From assembly GCA_902462155.1 (NCBI GenBank), contig CABQAQ010000004.1:124001-188000 (forward strand): DNA of 64,000 nucleotides. The letters run 5' to 3'. A program made the position numbers and the translations under genes. Shown one piece after another: positions 44,105-53,405 of this stretch. The notes under the pieces were generated by a model, which worked only from the letters and a program-made list of their open reading frames with translations, had not been told where the DNA came from and made no database searches. The DNA comes from an uncultured bacterium. Lineage in GTDB: Bacteria; Cyanobacteriota; Vampirovibrionia; Gastranaerophilales; Gastranaerophilaceae. The stretch's first letter is position 1, and the number at the start of each line of letters is the position of its first letter.

Positions 44105-44137
44105 TATAAACATAACCGGATTAGGAGCATCGCAAAA

Positions 44138-44662
44138 ATGAGTATCGTATTAAGTAATTCTATTGATAGACAAGCTGTTCAAGCTACTGTTAACAATATT
44201 TTCTCAAAAAGTAACGTTACAGGTAATAAATCTTCAAATACTAATGGGGTTAATTTATCTGAATCTAACTTAAGTAAATTTCATAGAGTAGATAATGGTC
44301 AAACATTCTATGGTAAAACAGCTTCAAGTGATTTAAGAAATTTAAGCCGTGTTAATTCAGGTATTGATTTTATTGCTTCTCAAAATCTTCAAAATACTGT
44401 TAGATTACTTTCTGCTCAAGCTGCTTTAAATAACTTCCAAGCTAATAAAATTAACCATTCTCAAGTTGACTCTATTATAAGAGAAGAAGTTGAATTAAAT
44501 AATATGAAAAATCAAATTTCTGAATCTCTAGGATTAAAACAAGCTAATAATTTAAATAAAGATAAAAAAGGTTCTTCTTCTAATCCTTTTGGTGCTTTAG
44601 TTGCTACTAAATCTTCTAAACATGAAGAAAAAGAATCTAATAAATTAGCTTTTGTTGCTTAA
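44138..44662 (+). CDS. Hypothetical 174-residue protein, possibly flagellum-coregulated
   Basis: I do not recognise this protein. It is polar, Ser/Asn/Lys/Gln-rich, with no signal peptide or membrane helix. It has a Ser/Asn-rich N-terminus, a helical middle (NSGIDFIASQNLQNTVRLLSAQAALNNFQ, then VDSIIREEVELNNMKNQISE) and a Lys/Ser-rich tail. The composition, with an unstructured N-terminus and helical core, recalls small proteins exported by flagellar-type systems, or an anti-sigma factor of FlgM type, but no motif proves either. It has a well-formed sigma-28-like promoter, TTAGGAG before the ATG, and a strong terminator after it, so it is transcribed alone. Confidence 0.65.
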   Translation: MSIVLSNSIDRQAVQATVNNIFSKSNVTGNKSSNTNGVNLSESNLSKFHRVDNGQTFYGKTASSDLRNLSRVNSGIDFIASQNLQNTVRLLSAQAALNNFQANKINHSQVDSIIREEVELNNMKNQISESLGLKQANNLNKDKKGSSSNPFGALVATKSSKHEEKESNKLAFVA

Positions 44663-44680
44663 TACAAATTTAAATTTGTA
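44663..44680. repeat. 18-base perfect palindrome
   Basis: TACAAATTTAAATTTGTA is a perfect palindrome right after the stop at 44662. It is AT-rich and precedes the real terminator, so it may protect the message end or be a binding site. Function is not supported. Confidence 0.4.
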
Positions 44681-44696
44681 AGCCGAAATAAAACAA

Positions 44697-44735
44697 ACAA
44701 GGTTAGAATATAATTTCTAGCCTTGTTTTATTTTT
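44697..44735 (+). terminator. Hairpin terminator between the hypothetical gene and ilvE
   Basis: ACAAGGTTAGAA (44697-44708) pairs with TTCTAGCCTTGT (44715-44726) over 12 bp with one G-U pair and a 6-base loop, then TTTATTTTT follows. Confidence 0.8.
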
Positions 44736-44830
44736 GACATATATTCATATTCTTTTAATAAAATTAATAATCTTTGTAAAATTTTAAAAAATATGATAAA
44801 GTATAAAAAAAGTTTTAAGGAGATTTTATT

Positions 44831-45751
44831 ATGAAAAAAGAGTATGTATTTTTAAATGGAAACTTTAGTGATATAAACGATGCAAAGTTATCGGTAAAAA
44901 CGCATGCCTTTTTGTATGGGACTTCTGTATTTGAAGGTATAAGAGCTTATCTTAATAAAAATGATAATCAGTTATATATTTTTAGAATGAAAGAACATTT
45001 TGAAAGAATATTAAGAAGTGCAAAAATTATGCATATGAATTGTCCTTATTCTGTTGAAGAATTATGTAATTTTACTAAAGAACTTATCAAAAAAAATGAA
45101 CATAAAACAGATACATATATAAGACCAACAATATATAAATCATCAGCTTATAAAATTGGACCTTACTTAAATGGTATTGAAGATTCAACAATGATGTTTA
45201 CTTTAGAATTAGGTGATTATATAGACACATCAAAGGGCTTAAGTGTTTGTGTTTCAAGTTGGAAAAGATCTGATGACAATGCAATACCACCTAGAGCTAA
45301 AATAAGCGGATGTTATGCAAATACTGCATTAATAGTTACCGATGCACGACTAGCCGGTTTTGATGATGCAGTTGTTTTAAGTCCTGATGGACACGTTACT
45401 GAAGGATCTGCTATGAATTTATTCTTAGTACAAAATAATAAATTAATTACTTCTAAAACTACTGATAATATTCTTGTTGGTATTACTAGAAATACTGTAA
45501 TAGAATTAGCTAAAAAGTTAGGTATTGAAGTAGTTGAAAGAGAAATTGATAGAACAGAATTATATATTTCAGACGAAGCTTTTTATTGCGGTACTGGTGC
45601 TCAGATCAGTCCTATTACTAAAATTGATAATAGAACTTTAGGTGATGGTACTTTAGGTAAAATTACAACTGAATTACAAAATCTTTATTTTGACGTTGTA
45701 AGAGCTAATAATAACGACTTTAAAAAATGGTGTACTCCTGTATATGATTAG
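44831..45751 (+). CDS. ilvE: Branched-chain amino acid aminotransferase
   Basis: IlvE transfers the amino group between glutamate and leucine, isoleucine or valine using pyridoxal phosphate. The 306-residue fold type IV protein has the start KEYVFLNGNFSDINDAKLSVKTHAFLYGTSVFEGIRAY, the cofactor-lysine region AKISGCYANTALIVTDAR and the downstream VTEGSAMNLFLV and YCGTGAQISPI. Both the fold and length fit the family. The next gene, an MlaE permease, overlaps its end by eight bases, an unusual pairing of functions. Confidence 0.95.
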   Translation: MKKEYVFLNGNFSDINDAKLSVKTHAFLYGTSVFEGIRAYLNKNDNQLYIFRMKEHFERILRSAKIMHMNCPYSVEELCNFTKELIKKNEHKTDTYIRPTIYKSSAYKIGPYLNGIEDSTMMFTLELGDYIDTSKGLSVCVSSWKRSDDNAIPPRAKISGCYANTALIVTDARLAGFDDAVVLSPDGHVTEGSAMNLFLVQNNKLITSKTTDNILVGITRNTVIELAKKLGIEVVEREIDRTELYISDEAFYCGTGAQISPITKIDNRTLGDGTLGKITTELQNLYFDVVRANNNDFKKWCTPVYD

Positions 45752-46475
45752 TTTTCTTGGAAAGTGTATACAATTTTTAAACAAAGTATTTAAATATATA
45801 AAGGAAGGGAATCTAACGATATGTAAAATTATTCAACAGATTGCATCTATAAGTTATGATTCTCTTTCAATATCTTTAACTATAATTTTTATAGCAGCAA
45901 CAGTTATAGCACTTCAGGTATCAAAGCAATTTTTAATTTCCGGAGCTGAAAGTTATGTTGGTGGATTCTTATCTGTAGCTCTTATAAGAGAAATAGCACC
46001 TGGTTTTGCTGCCTTAGCTATAAGTGCTAGAGCCGGTACTGCTATTTGTGCTGAAATAGCTAATATGCAAGTTACTGAACAGGTTGATGCTATAAAAACA
46101 TTACATGTAAATCCTATTGGATATTATTTTTCTCCCAGAATCATTGCAGCTGCTATATCTGTTCCTATGGTCGTTATCATTGGTGAACTTGTAGGTATTC
46201 TTGGCGGTATGATTGTATCTTACTTTACTATTGAACTTCATCCTTATAGGTATATTAACTCTGTTTGGTTATTAATTTCTGCAAGAGATATTTATATAAG
46301 CATTTTTAAAGGCTTTATATTTGGAATTATCATTGCTTTAGTATGTGCTACTCAAGGATACTTGACTTCTGGTGGAGCCAAAGATATAGGAGAATCTACT
46401 ACAAAAGCTGCTATAAAATCTACTATCTATCTTCTTATTGCAGATTTTATTATTAATTTATTTTTCTATGTCTAA
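45744..46475 (+). CDS. MlaE-type ABC transporter permease
   Basis: MlaE permeases form the inner-membrane core of systems moving phospholipids to or from the outer membrane. The 243-residue protein has about five hydrophobic segments and the family patterns GGFLSVALIREIAPGFAALAISARAGTAICAEIANMQVTEQVDA and the terminal KGFIFGIIIALVCATQGYLTSGGAKDIGESTT. The ATPase (MlaF), substrate-binding protein (MlaD) and partners are not in the window. It overlaps ilvE by eight bases, so expression is coupled. The outer-membrane lipid role fits the lpx genes elsewhere here. Confidence 0.93.
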   Translation: MISFLGKCIQFLNKVFKYIKEGNLTICKIIQQIASISYDSLSISLTIIFIAATVIALQVSKQFLISGAESYVGGFLSVALIREIAPGFAALAISARAGTAICAEIANMQVTEQVDAIKTLHVNPIGYYFSPRIIAAAISVPMVVIIGELVGILGGMIVSYFTIELHPYRYINSVWLLISARDIYISIFKGFIFGIIIALVCATQGYLTSGGAKDIGESTTKAAIKSTIYLLIADFIINLFFYV

Positions 46476-46499
46476 AAGATAAATTAATTAGTATCTTTT

Positions 46500-47510
46500 T
46501 TATTTATTTCTATTTTCGATTACTACTCTAGGTTTTACAATTGAGTCTTTAACTTTATTTGCTAAATAAACTCCTATAGAGCTTAATGTTGCGGTTAAGA
46601 AATATGTTAAAAATCCAAGTGCATTTGATTTTGCAACTTTTTTAGCTAAATCCGGATTTAAGAATTCTTTTGCAAACTTATTACCTCTTAATGTAGCTAA
46701 ACCTTCTTCAAGAAGCATTGGTAAAAATGCTATAAAAGTTAGTTTACCAACATTTTCTTTAATAAATGTAGTTATTTTATCTAAAAAATTTTTATTTTTT
46801 TCATTAACACCTTTTTTAGTTTTAAATAATGCAATAACAGCCAACGGCAAAGCAAGCATTGATAATCGCCTTGATTTTTGAAGGAATCTTCCAACATTTG
46901 TAAAATTATCATTTATAGCATGTCCTGATTCATGGAATACTGATAAGCTTAAATCTTTTTCAGGTAATATGATTTTTTTGCTATAATTAGTGTAACAAGC
47001 ATTTAAACCAAATTTAAATTGATTTGCATTACTAGCTGCAATACCTTTTTTTAAAGGTTTTGGCAAATATTTTAAAATACTATTATCTATTTCTTTTAAC
47101 ATTATGTCAAAAATATCTGAATAATTTTCAGAAGTTGATTTTATAATAGAAACACCTTTATTTTCTAGCCCTGTTTTTTTCATCGTTTCAATTGTTGCTT
47201 TATCTATTTGAAGTTTTTCATCTCTAGATAAATTTTTACTAATATTTCTCATTCTTTGTACAATTATAGAGGAAATTAATTTGGCTTGTTTATTTATATA
47301 AGCATTTACTGTTAAACCTGCCATTACACCTAAAATAATCTTCCCTATACTCGGAGATTTATATTTTAATTCTTTTTTCGAATTTTTATCTTCTCTATTT
47401 GCAAAACTTACATTTTTACTATTAAAATAAGAATTATTTTTATAATAATCTTTTTTATCATTATTATAGCGATAATTATTAATATTATAATCTACACTTA
47501 ATAAAGTCAT
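46500..47510 (-). CDS. Membrane protein with HExxH metalloprotease motif
   Basis: I do not recognise this 336-residue protein by name. The key feature is SVFHESGHAIND, an HExxH zinc motif (His193, Glu194, His197) followed 72 residues later by LLEEGLATLRG (Glu268/Glu269), a plausible third ligand. Hydrophobic segments lie near residues 50-70 (IGKIILGVMAGLTVNAYI), between the motifs (MLALPLAVIALF) and near the C-terminus (LGFLTYFLTATLSSIGVYLANKV). The N-terminus is Asn/Lys/Tyr-rich. It is a putative membrane zinc peptidase, perhaps self-contained. Neighbours (mlaE convergent, YqeG downstream of a different operon) do not help. Confidence 0.65.
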   Translation of the reverse strand: MTLLSVDYNINNYRYNNDKKDYYKNNSYFNSKNVSFANREDKNSKKELKYKSPSIGKIILGVMAGLTVNAYINKQAKLISSIIVQRMRNISKNLSRDEKLQIDKATIETMKKTGLENKGVSIIKSTSENYSDIFDIMLKEIDNSILKYLPKPLKKGIAASNANQFKFGLNACYTNYSKKIILPEKDLSLSVFHESGHAINDNFTNVGRFLQKSRRLSMLALPLAVIALFKTKKGVNEKNKNFLDKITTFIKENVGKLTFIAFLPMLLEEGLATLRGNKFAKEFLNPDLAKKVAKSNALGFLTYFLTATLSSIGVYLANKVKDSIVKPRVVIENRNK

Positions 47511-47597
47511 TTAGCTTAAATGTCTCTTTTCTGTTTTCACATTATTATAAAAATTAAAAATTTATTAAATTGATAGTTTTACCACATATATTAATAT

Positions 47598-48077
47598 TTA
47601 TTTACATATAGTTAATCGCTCAAGCCATCTTACAATACGAACTATTTTATTTTCATTTTCTTTATTTATTGAATCTACTAAAATAGTTCTAATTCCTAGT
47701 AACTTACCAACTAAAATATCTGTTAATGGTCTATCACCTATTATCACAGCTTCTGACTTTTTTATATTATTATTTTCTAAATATTCTTTTATAAATTTTG
47801 GAGATGGTTTATTTGCATTTCCATATACTTCAAAAAAAGATATATTTTGAACTTTTTTTATATAATCTTCTGATTTATTATTACTCATAACACAGATTTT
47901 AAACTTTTGATTAATTTTATTCAAAAGATCTAATGTTTTATCAGTATAGCACCCACTTTTAGATGTCATAATTGTGCTGTCTAAATCAAATATTAAAAGT
48001 TTTATATTCTCTTGATATAACAACTCATAATTAATATCATATACACATTCATAAATAAAATCAGGTTTAAGTATCAT
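47598..48077 (-). CDS. YqeG-type HAD phosphatase (subfamily IIIA)
   Basis: The 159-residue protein has the HAD motifs LLIFDLDSTIMTSK (nucleophile Asp), CVMSNNKS (motif II), a conserved Lys and VIGDRPLTDILVGKLLG (motif IV). The start YECVYDINYELLYQENIKLL is typical of YqeG, a mitochondrial-PGP-like phosphatase found in Firmicutes and cyanobacteria. The substrate is uncertain. Its start overlaps the end of the U32 peptidase gene by 11 bases on the same strand. Confidence 0.9.
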   Translation of the reverse strand: MILKPDFIYECVYDINYELLYQENIKLLIFDLDSTIMTSKSGCYTDKTLDLLNKINQKFKICVMSNNKSEDYIKKVQNISFFEVYGNANKPSPKFIKEYLENNNIKKSEAVIIGDRPLTDILVGKLLGIRTILVDSINKENENKIVRIVRWLERLTICK

Positions 48078-49308
48078 TATTTTTTATACCTATAGTTCTT
48101 CCAAGCCCATATTTAGAATTTTCTATATCAGGATCAAATTCTAAATAAACAACATCATTTGTATTAGCAACCTCAACATATTCATTTTTATCATTTAGTA
48201 TATTTTTAACAGTTACTAAAAAAGAATTCGAAGGCGTAATTACTTCTATTTTATCGTTCTTCAAAATTTTATTTTTTATTACAACTTTATGTAAATTATC
48301 TTTTTGTTCGATAAATTCGCAAAGGAAATCAGCCCCGGCAAGACCTTTTGAAATATCATAACTATACCCTTGAGAGTTGTTATCCTCAATATAAAATCCT
48401 GTAGTATAACCTCTATTACCTATTTTTAATATTTCATCCGTTAAATATTTTTGCTCAATACCTAAACCTTTTAAATAAGAATCAATAGCCATACGATAAG
48501 CTCGTGCTATAGCTGATACATAATAAAGGCTTTTAGTTCTTCCTTCTATTTTAAAAGAATCTACACCTATATCAATTAATTTTGGTATATAGTTAATTAA
48601 CGCTAAATCTTTTGTAGAAAGTATATGAGATCCACGATTATCCTGAACAATTTCATAATATTGATTAGGACGAGTTTCCTCAACTAACTTATAACTCCAT
48701 CGACAAGGTTGAGCACAATTACCAAGATTAGCTTTTCTCTCACCATCGGTCATATAATCACTTAATAAACATCTACCTGAGTAAGACATACATTGTGAGC
48801 CATGGACAAAAACTTCAAGTTCTATATCCGGTACATTTTTTCTTATATTTTCAATTTGTAAAAGTGAAAGTTCTCTTGCTAAAATAACTCTTGTTGCACC
48901 TTGGTCTTTCCAGAATTTTACAGCCTCAGAATTCAAAATATTTGTCTGAGTACTTATATGTATATCTGTTTTAGGCATATATTTTTTTACAAGATTCAAA
49001 ATACCAAAGTCAGACACAATTACAGCATCAACATTAGCTTGAGATATTTTTTCTATTTGCTTTTCTAAATTTTTTATATCATCATCATAAGCAAAAATAT
49101 TTAAAGTAAGATAAGTTTTTGCATTAAGACTATGAGCCAAATCTACAGCAGTTTTGAGATTATCCGAAGTAATTAGCTTACCTTTTCTCATTGATCGTAA
49201 GCTAAAATCTACAATACCTAAATATACAGCATCGGCTCCATACCTTATTGCATATTCTAATTTTTCTATACTTCCTGCCGGTAACAATAATTCTACTTTT
49301 TTATTCAT
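48067..49308 (-). CDS. U32 family peptidase / RlhA-TrhP-like protein
   Basis: U32 proteins include collagenase-like peptidases and the tRNA/rRNA hydroxylation factors TrhP and RlhA. The 413-residue product starts VELLLPAGSIEKLEYAIRYGADAVYLG, continues with VDAVIVSDFGILNLVKKYMP and THISTQTNILNSEAVKFWKD-like text, and carries the four-Cys Fe-S type signature SQCMSYSGRCLLSDYM with NCAQPCRW. The Cys layout favours the RNA hydroxylation group over a true peptidase. It overlaps yqeG by 11 bases. Confidence 0.9.
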   Translation of the reverse strand: MNKKVELLLPAGSIEKLEYAIRYGADAVYLGIVDFSLRSMRKGKLITSDNLKTAVDLAHSLNAKTYLTLNIFAYDDDIKNLEKQIEKISQANVDAVIVSDFGILNLVKKYMPKTDIHISTQTNILNSEAVKFWKDQGATRVILARELSLLQIENIRKNVPDIELEVFVHGSQCMSYSGRCLLSDYMTDGERKANLGNCAQPCRWSYKLVEETRPNQYYEIVQDNRGSHILSTKDLALINYIPKLIDIGVDSFKIEGRTKSLYYVSAIARAYRMAIDSYLKGLGIEQKYLTDEILKIGNRGYTTGFYIEDNNSQGYSYDISKGLAGADFLCEFIEQKDNLHKVVIKNKILKNDKIEVITPSNSFLVTVKNILNDKNEYVEVANTNDVVYLEFDPDIENSKYGLGRTIGIKNNDT

Positions 49309-49452
49309 AATTTTTATTTTAAAACAAATAAGAATTATTTACTACCATTAATTTATTTAATAAAACTTAATCTTTGTTAATAATCGCTTTTTTTTTATAC
49401 CTTTGTATTATAATTTAAGTAAATTATAAATAATTGAAAAAAGGAGTATTTC

Positions 49453-50520
49453 ATGGAAATAGGTATGCCGAAAGCATTAATATATTACAATTATTACCCG
49501 TTTTGGCATGGTTTCTTTGAATATCTGGGAATTAAAATAATATTATCAGATAATACAACAAAAAAAACTCTTTCAGATGGTGCTTTACTTGTTGTTTCTG
49601 AAACGTGTTTACCTATAAAAGTTTATGTAGGACATATCATAAATCTTATTGACAAAGGTGTCGATAAAATTTTTGTACCTTCAATTCAATCAATTGCTCC
49701 TAAAATCTATAATTGTTCAAAGATAAGAGGTTTACCTGATCTAATAAAAAATGTTATTAAAAAACCTATAACTATAATTGATCCAACATTAGATAAATCA
49801 GAAGCTAATCAAGGTTTATATGAATTTTTAATAGAATCTGTTAAACCTTTTGGTATTCAAGATATAAAAAAAATTAAAGAGGCTTCTAAACACGGTTGGC
49901 AAATATTTAATAATTTTCATGTTATGAGAAGATCCGGGGTTAATTTTAAACAAGCTTTAAAATATGCTATTGATGGTAGAGTAATTATTCCTAGCTGCGA
50001 AAAAGAATATCCTATTAACATAGCTCTTATTTCTCATGGCTATAATATTTATGATGATCGTACTTCAATGAAAATCTTTGATAAATTAGATAATCTGGAT
50101 GTAAAAGTATACACAGCTGAAAATTTATCTATTCAACAAATGAAAGAAGGGATAAATGCTCTTGATGGTACTTTATATTGGGCTAATGAATATGAAATGA
50201 CAGGTGCTGCCGGACATTTCCTTCAAGATAATAAAATTGACGGCTTGATCACTATAACTGCTTTTGGGTGTGGACCTGATTCTATGATGATTTCTAAAAT
50301 TAATAAATCTGTTAAGAAATTTAATAAACATATTCTTAACTTAACTATTGATGAACAAACTGGTGAAGCTGGTTTTATCACAAGAATTGAAGCTTTTGTT
50401 GATATGTTATTTAGAAAAAAACGTGCTGATATTATTAAAAATATCGATATAACTTCTGATAATAAATTACTCCAAAATGATACTAAAAAAATTAATTTAT
50501 CTATATATGAAGATAGATAA
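49453..50520 (+). CDS. Acyl-CoA dehydratase activase-related protein (DUF2229-type)
   Basis: The 355-residue protein matches the 2-hydroxyacyl-CoA dehydratase activase-related family: MPKALIYYNYYPFWHGFFEYLG at the start, SETCLPIKVYVGH, APKIYNCSKIRGLPDLI, PSCEKEYPIN and FGCGPDSMMISK. The conserved Cys residues probably bind an Fe-S cluster. It lacks the ATPase activase domain itself and no dehydratase subunits are nearby, so its partners are unknown. AAAGGAG precedes the ATG. The family is typical of anaerobes. Confidence 0.85.
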   Translation: MEIGMPKALIYYNYYPFWHGFFEYLGIKIILSDNTTKKTLSDGALLVVSETCLPIKVYVGHIINLIDKGVDKIFVPSIQSIAPKIYNCSKIRGLPDLIKNVIKKPITIIDPTLDKSEANQGLYEFLIESVKPFGIQDIKKIKEASKHGWQIFNNFHVMRRSGVNFKQALKYAIDGRVIIPSCEKEYPINIALISHGYNIYDDRTSMKIFDKLDNLDVKVYTAENLSIQQMKEGINALDGTLYWANEYEMTGAAGHFLQDNKIDGLITITAFGCGPDSMMISKINKSVKKFNKHILNLTIDEQTGEAGFITRIEAFVDMLFRKKRADIIKNIDITSDNKLLQNDTKKINLSIYEDR

Positions 50521-50563
50521 TAAAATTTTTTATATTTAAATATCATATATAAAAATAATTTAT

Positions 50564-50600
50564 AAAAATGTGTAGCTGAAATTTCAACTACACATTTTTT
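50564..50600. terminator. Bidirectional hairpin terminator
   Basis: AAAAATGTGTAG (50564-50575) pairs with CTACACATTTTT (50588-50599), enclosing a smaller TGAAATTTCA hairpin. It lies between the convergent CoA-activase relative and alaS and can serve both. Confidence 0.8.
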
Positions 50601-50618
50601 ATATTTTATAACTTTCTT

Positions 50619-53252
50619 CTAAGATAATTTTGTTAGAATATTTTTTTCAACGTCTAAGATCACCTCATTAAATTTATCTAAATTCTTAAAAGACCCTTGT
50701 GATATATTCTTCTTTCCACCGCCTTTTCCTTCGGCTACAGACAAAATTTCACTTAGAATGTTATTCGCTTGTATACCCTTTTCTATATAATTATCTGTTA
50801 CACTAACAAATATAAAATTATTATCTCTATCAATTTGTGATGTAATTATTAAAACTGAATTAGCTAATTTCTCTATAATCATAGGATAGATATTTTTTAT
50901 GATAGATGGTTCAATATTTTTAACTTTTATTATTGATAATTTGCCATCTTTTATTTCTTTTGAAGAACTTAATTGTGCAAATATTTTAGATTCTGCTACT
51001 TGAATTTTTAAATCTGATAAATGCTTTTGTAGATTCTTATTTTCATCTAATAATTTATTCAATCTTGATGTTACTTCTGATGGCAAACATTTTAAGTTAT
51101 ATGCTACCTTATCTAAAATAAAGGCTTTTTCATCTAAATATTTAATTGCAAATTCAGAGCATATTAACTCTATTCTTCTAACACCGCTTGATATAGCAAA
51201 TTCTGATAGGATTTTTACAAGCTTCAATTCTGATGTATTTTTAATGTGTGTACCTCCACAAAGCTCTTTTGATATATCACCTATTGTTACTACTCTTACA
51301 TTATCTTCATATTTTTCGTCAAATAATGCCATAGCACCTGTATTTTTTGCTTCTTCTATATTCATTATTATTGTTTTCTGATCTAAAGAATCTTTTATCC
51401 AAGTGTTTATATATGATTCTACTTTTGTAAGCTGCTCATCTGTTAAAGGTTTTGAATAAGAAAAATCAAATCTGGTTCTATTTTCATCGACTTGTGAACC
51501 TTGTTGTCTTACTTCATCACCTAACACTTTTATTAATGCTGCTTGCAATAAATGACACGCCGTATGATGTGATGATAAATTTTTACGACGTTCTTCATTT
51601 ACTTTAGCTGTAACTATTATATCTTTCTTTAATTCTCCACTTAAAAGTTTTACTCTATGTACAAATAATTTGTTTACCTTAAAAACGCTAAGAACTTCTA
51701 AAGATAATTTACCAGAGCTTATTATCCCCATATCCGAACTTTGTCCACCACTTTGTGCATAAAATGGAGTTTTATCTAAAATAACATCATAAATATTTTC
51801 TTCTTTTTCATCTAATTTTATAAAATCAAGTATTTTAGAATCAATAGTACTTAAAGATTCATAACCAACAAAATTAGTTGATCCAAACTTATCTTCTATC
51901 TTTACATAAACAAGATCATCAGTAAGAATAATTTTCTGAACAGCTTCTCTAGCTCTCTGTTTTTGTTTTTCCATTTCAACTTCAAAAGCTTTTACATCTA
52001 CATCTATTCCTTTTTCTTTTGCAATTTCACAAGTTAATTCAAGAGGAAATCCAAATGTATCATATAACTTAAATGCTTCTTCTCCACTAATAAGTTTGTT
52101 ATTTGATAATAATTCATTTAATAATTTTTCTCCACGAGATAAAGTTTGCTTAAATTTAAGTTCTTCTTCTTTTATTATTTCTTTAATTTTTTCTCTATTA
52201 GAATCAAGTTCAGGATATGCAGTGTTATAATTATCAATTACAACATCCACAAGACTTGACAAGAATGGTAACTCTATATTTAAAATTCTACCATGTCTTA
52301 AAGCTCTTCTTAAGATCATTCTTAATACATAATTCCGACCTTCATTGCCCGGTATTATTCCATCAGAGATCATAAATACTGAGCATCTTATATGATCTGT
52401 AATAATTCTTAATGAAACATCTTTCTTTTTATCTGATAAGTACTCTACATTTGCAATCTTTGATACTTGATTTAAAATAGGAAACAATAAATCCGTTTCA
52501 AATGTAGAATTTTTATTTTGACAAACCATAGCAATACGCTCTAGTCCCATACCTGTATCTACATTTTTCTTTTCCAATGGAGTAAGATTACCTTGTTCAT
52601 CTTGAAAATATTGCATAAATACAAGATTCCAAATTTCAACCCATCTGTCACATTCGCAAGTAGTTATTGAACAATCATCACTACATTTATATTCTTCTCC
52701 TAAATCATAGTGTATCTCTGTACAAGGTCCACAAGGCCCTGTAACTCCAGGAGGTCCCCAAAAATTATCTTTCTTTCCTTTTCTTATTATTCTATCTTTA
52801 CTTATTCCTACATCTTTATTCCATATTTCAAAGGCTTCATCGTCATCATTATAAATTGTTATCCATAATCTATTTTTATCTAGCTTTAAATAATTAGTAA
52901 CAAAATCCCAAGCCCAAGGAATCACATCTTTTTTAAAATAATCACCAAAACTAAAATTTCCTAACATTTCAAAAAAAGTATGATGTCTAGGTGTTCTTCC
53001 AACATTTTCTATATCAGAATCTTTACCTCCTGCTCTTGCACATTTTTGGCAAGTTGTTGCTCTTGGAGGATTATATTTCGGCTTTTCGTAACCTAAAAAT
53101 ATTGGGACAAATTGTAACATCCCCGCAGTTGTAAGTAATACTGTCGGATTGTCAGGTATTAAACTTGAACTCTTTTCTATTGTACATTGATGTTTTTCAT
53201 TAAAAAATTTTAAAAATTTTTCTCTTATTTGATTTCCTGTTAATTTTTCCAT
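50619..53252 (-). CDS. alaS: Alanyl-tRNA synthetase
   Basis: AlaS charges tRNA-Ala and edits mischarged Ser. The 877-residue protein has all domains: class II core from MEKLTGNQIREKFLKFFNEK with PDNPTVLLTTAGMLQFVPIF, motif 2 RHHTFFEMLGNFSFGDYFKK, the GMGLERIAMV motif 3, the editing domain with HHTACHLLQAAL and CGGTHI, and the C-terminal C-Ala region ending with SVAEGKGGGKKNISQGS. Length is normal. It is followed by a bidirectional terminator. Confidence 0.98.
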   Translation of the reverse strand: MEKLTGNQIREKFLKFFNEKHQCTIEKSSSLIPDNPTVLLTTAGMLQFVPIFLGYEKPKYNPPRATTCQKCARAGGKDSDIENVGRTPRHHTFFEMLGNFSFGDYFKKDVIPWAWDFVTNYLKLDKNRLWITIYNDDDEAFEIWNKDVGISKDRIIRKGKKDNFWGPPGVTGPCGPCTEIHYDLGEEYKCSDDCSITTCECDRWVEIWNLVFMQYFQDEQGNLTPLEKKNVDTGMGLERIAMVCQNKNSTFETDLLFPILNQVSKIANVEYLSDKKKDVSLRIITDHIRCSVFMISDGIIPGNEGRNYVLRMILRRALRHGRILNIELPFLSSLVDVVIDNYNTAYPELDSNREKIKEIIKEEELKFKQTLSRGEKLLNELLSNNKLISGEEAFKLYDTFGFPLELTCEIAKEKGIDVDVKAFEVEMEKQKQRAREAVQKIILTDDLVYVKIEDKFGSTNFVGYESLSTIDSKILDFIKLDEKEENIYDVILDKTPFYAQSGGQSSDMGIISSGKLSLEVLSVFKVNKLFVHRVKLLSGELKKDIIVTAKVNEERRKNLSSHHTACHLLQAALIKVLGDEVRQQGSQVDENRTRFDFSYSKPLTDEQLTKVESYINTWIKDSLDQKTIIMNIEEAKNTGAMALFDEKYEDNVRVVTIGDISKELCGGTHIKNTSELKLVKILSEFAISSGVRRIELICSEFAIKYLDEKAFILDKVAYNLKCLPSEVTSRLNKLLDENKNLQKHLSDLKIQVAESKIFAQLSSSKEIKDGKLSIIKVKNIEPSIIKNIYPMIIEKLANSVLIITSQIDRDNNFIFVSVTDNYIEKGIQANNILSEILSVAEGKGGGKKNISQGSFKNLDKFNEVILDVEKNILTKLS

Positions 53253-53340
53253 ACTTCATTATTGCCTTATTAATCTATTTTATCTACTATAAAATTTTAC
53301 TATAAAAATTTCTTATGAAAAAGTTTTATATAATAAATAA

Positions 53341-53377
53341 AAATATCCTCAAAAATTTTAAATTTTATAAGGATATT
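53341..53377 (-). terminator. Hairpin terminator after pilO
   Basis: ATATCCT/AGGATAT arms near 53343-53349 and 53370-53376 enclose an AT-rich inner stem. On the minus strand it is followed by TTTTTATTTATT, so it likely ends the pilMN-pilO transcript. Confidence 0.6.
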
Positions 53378-53405
53378 AATAATTTTACAATTATATTTTA
53401 TTAGT

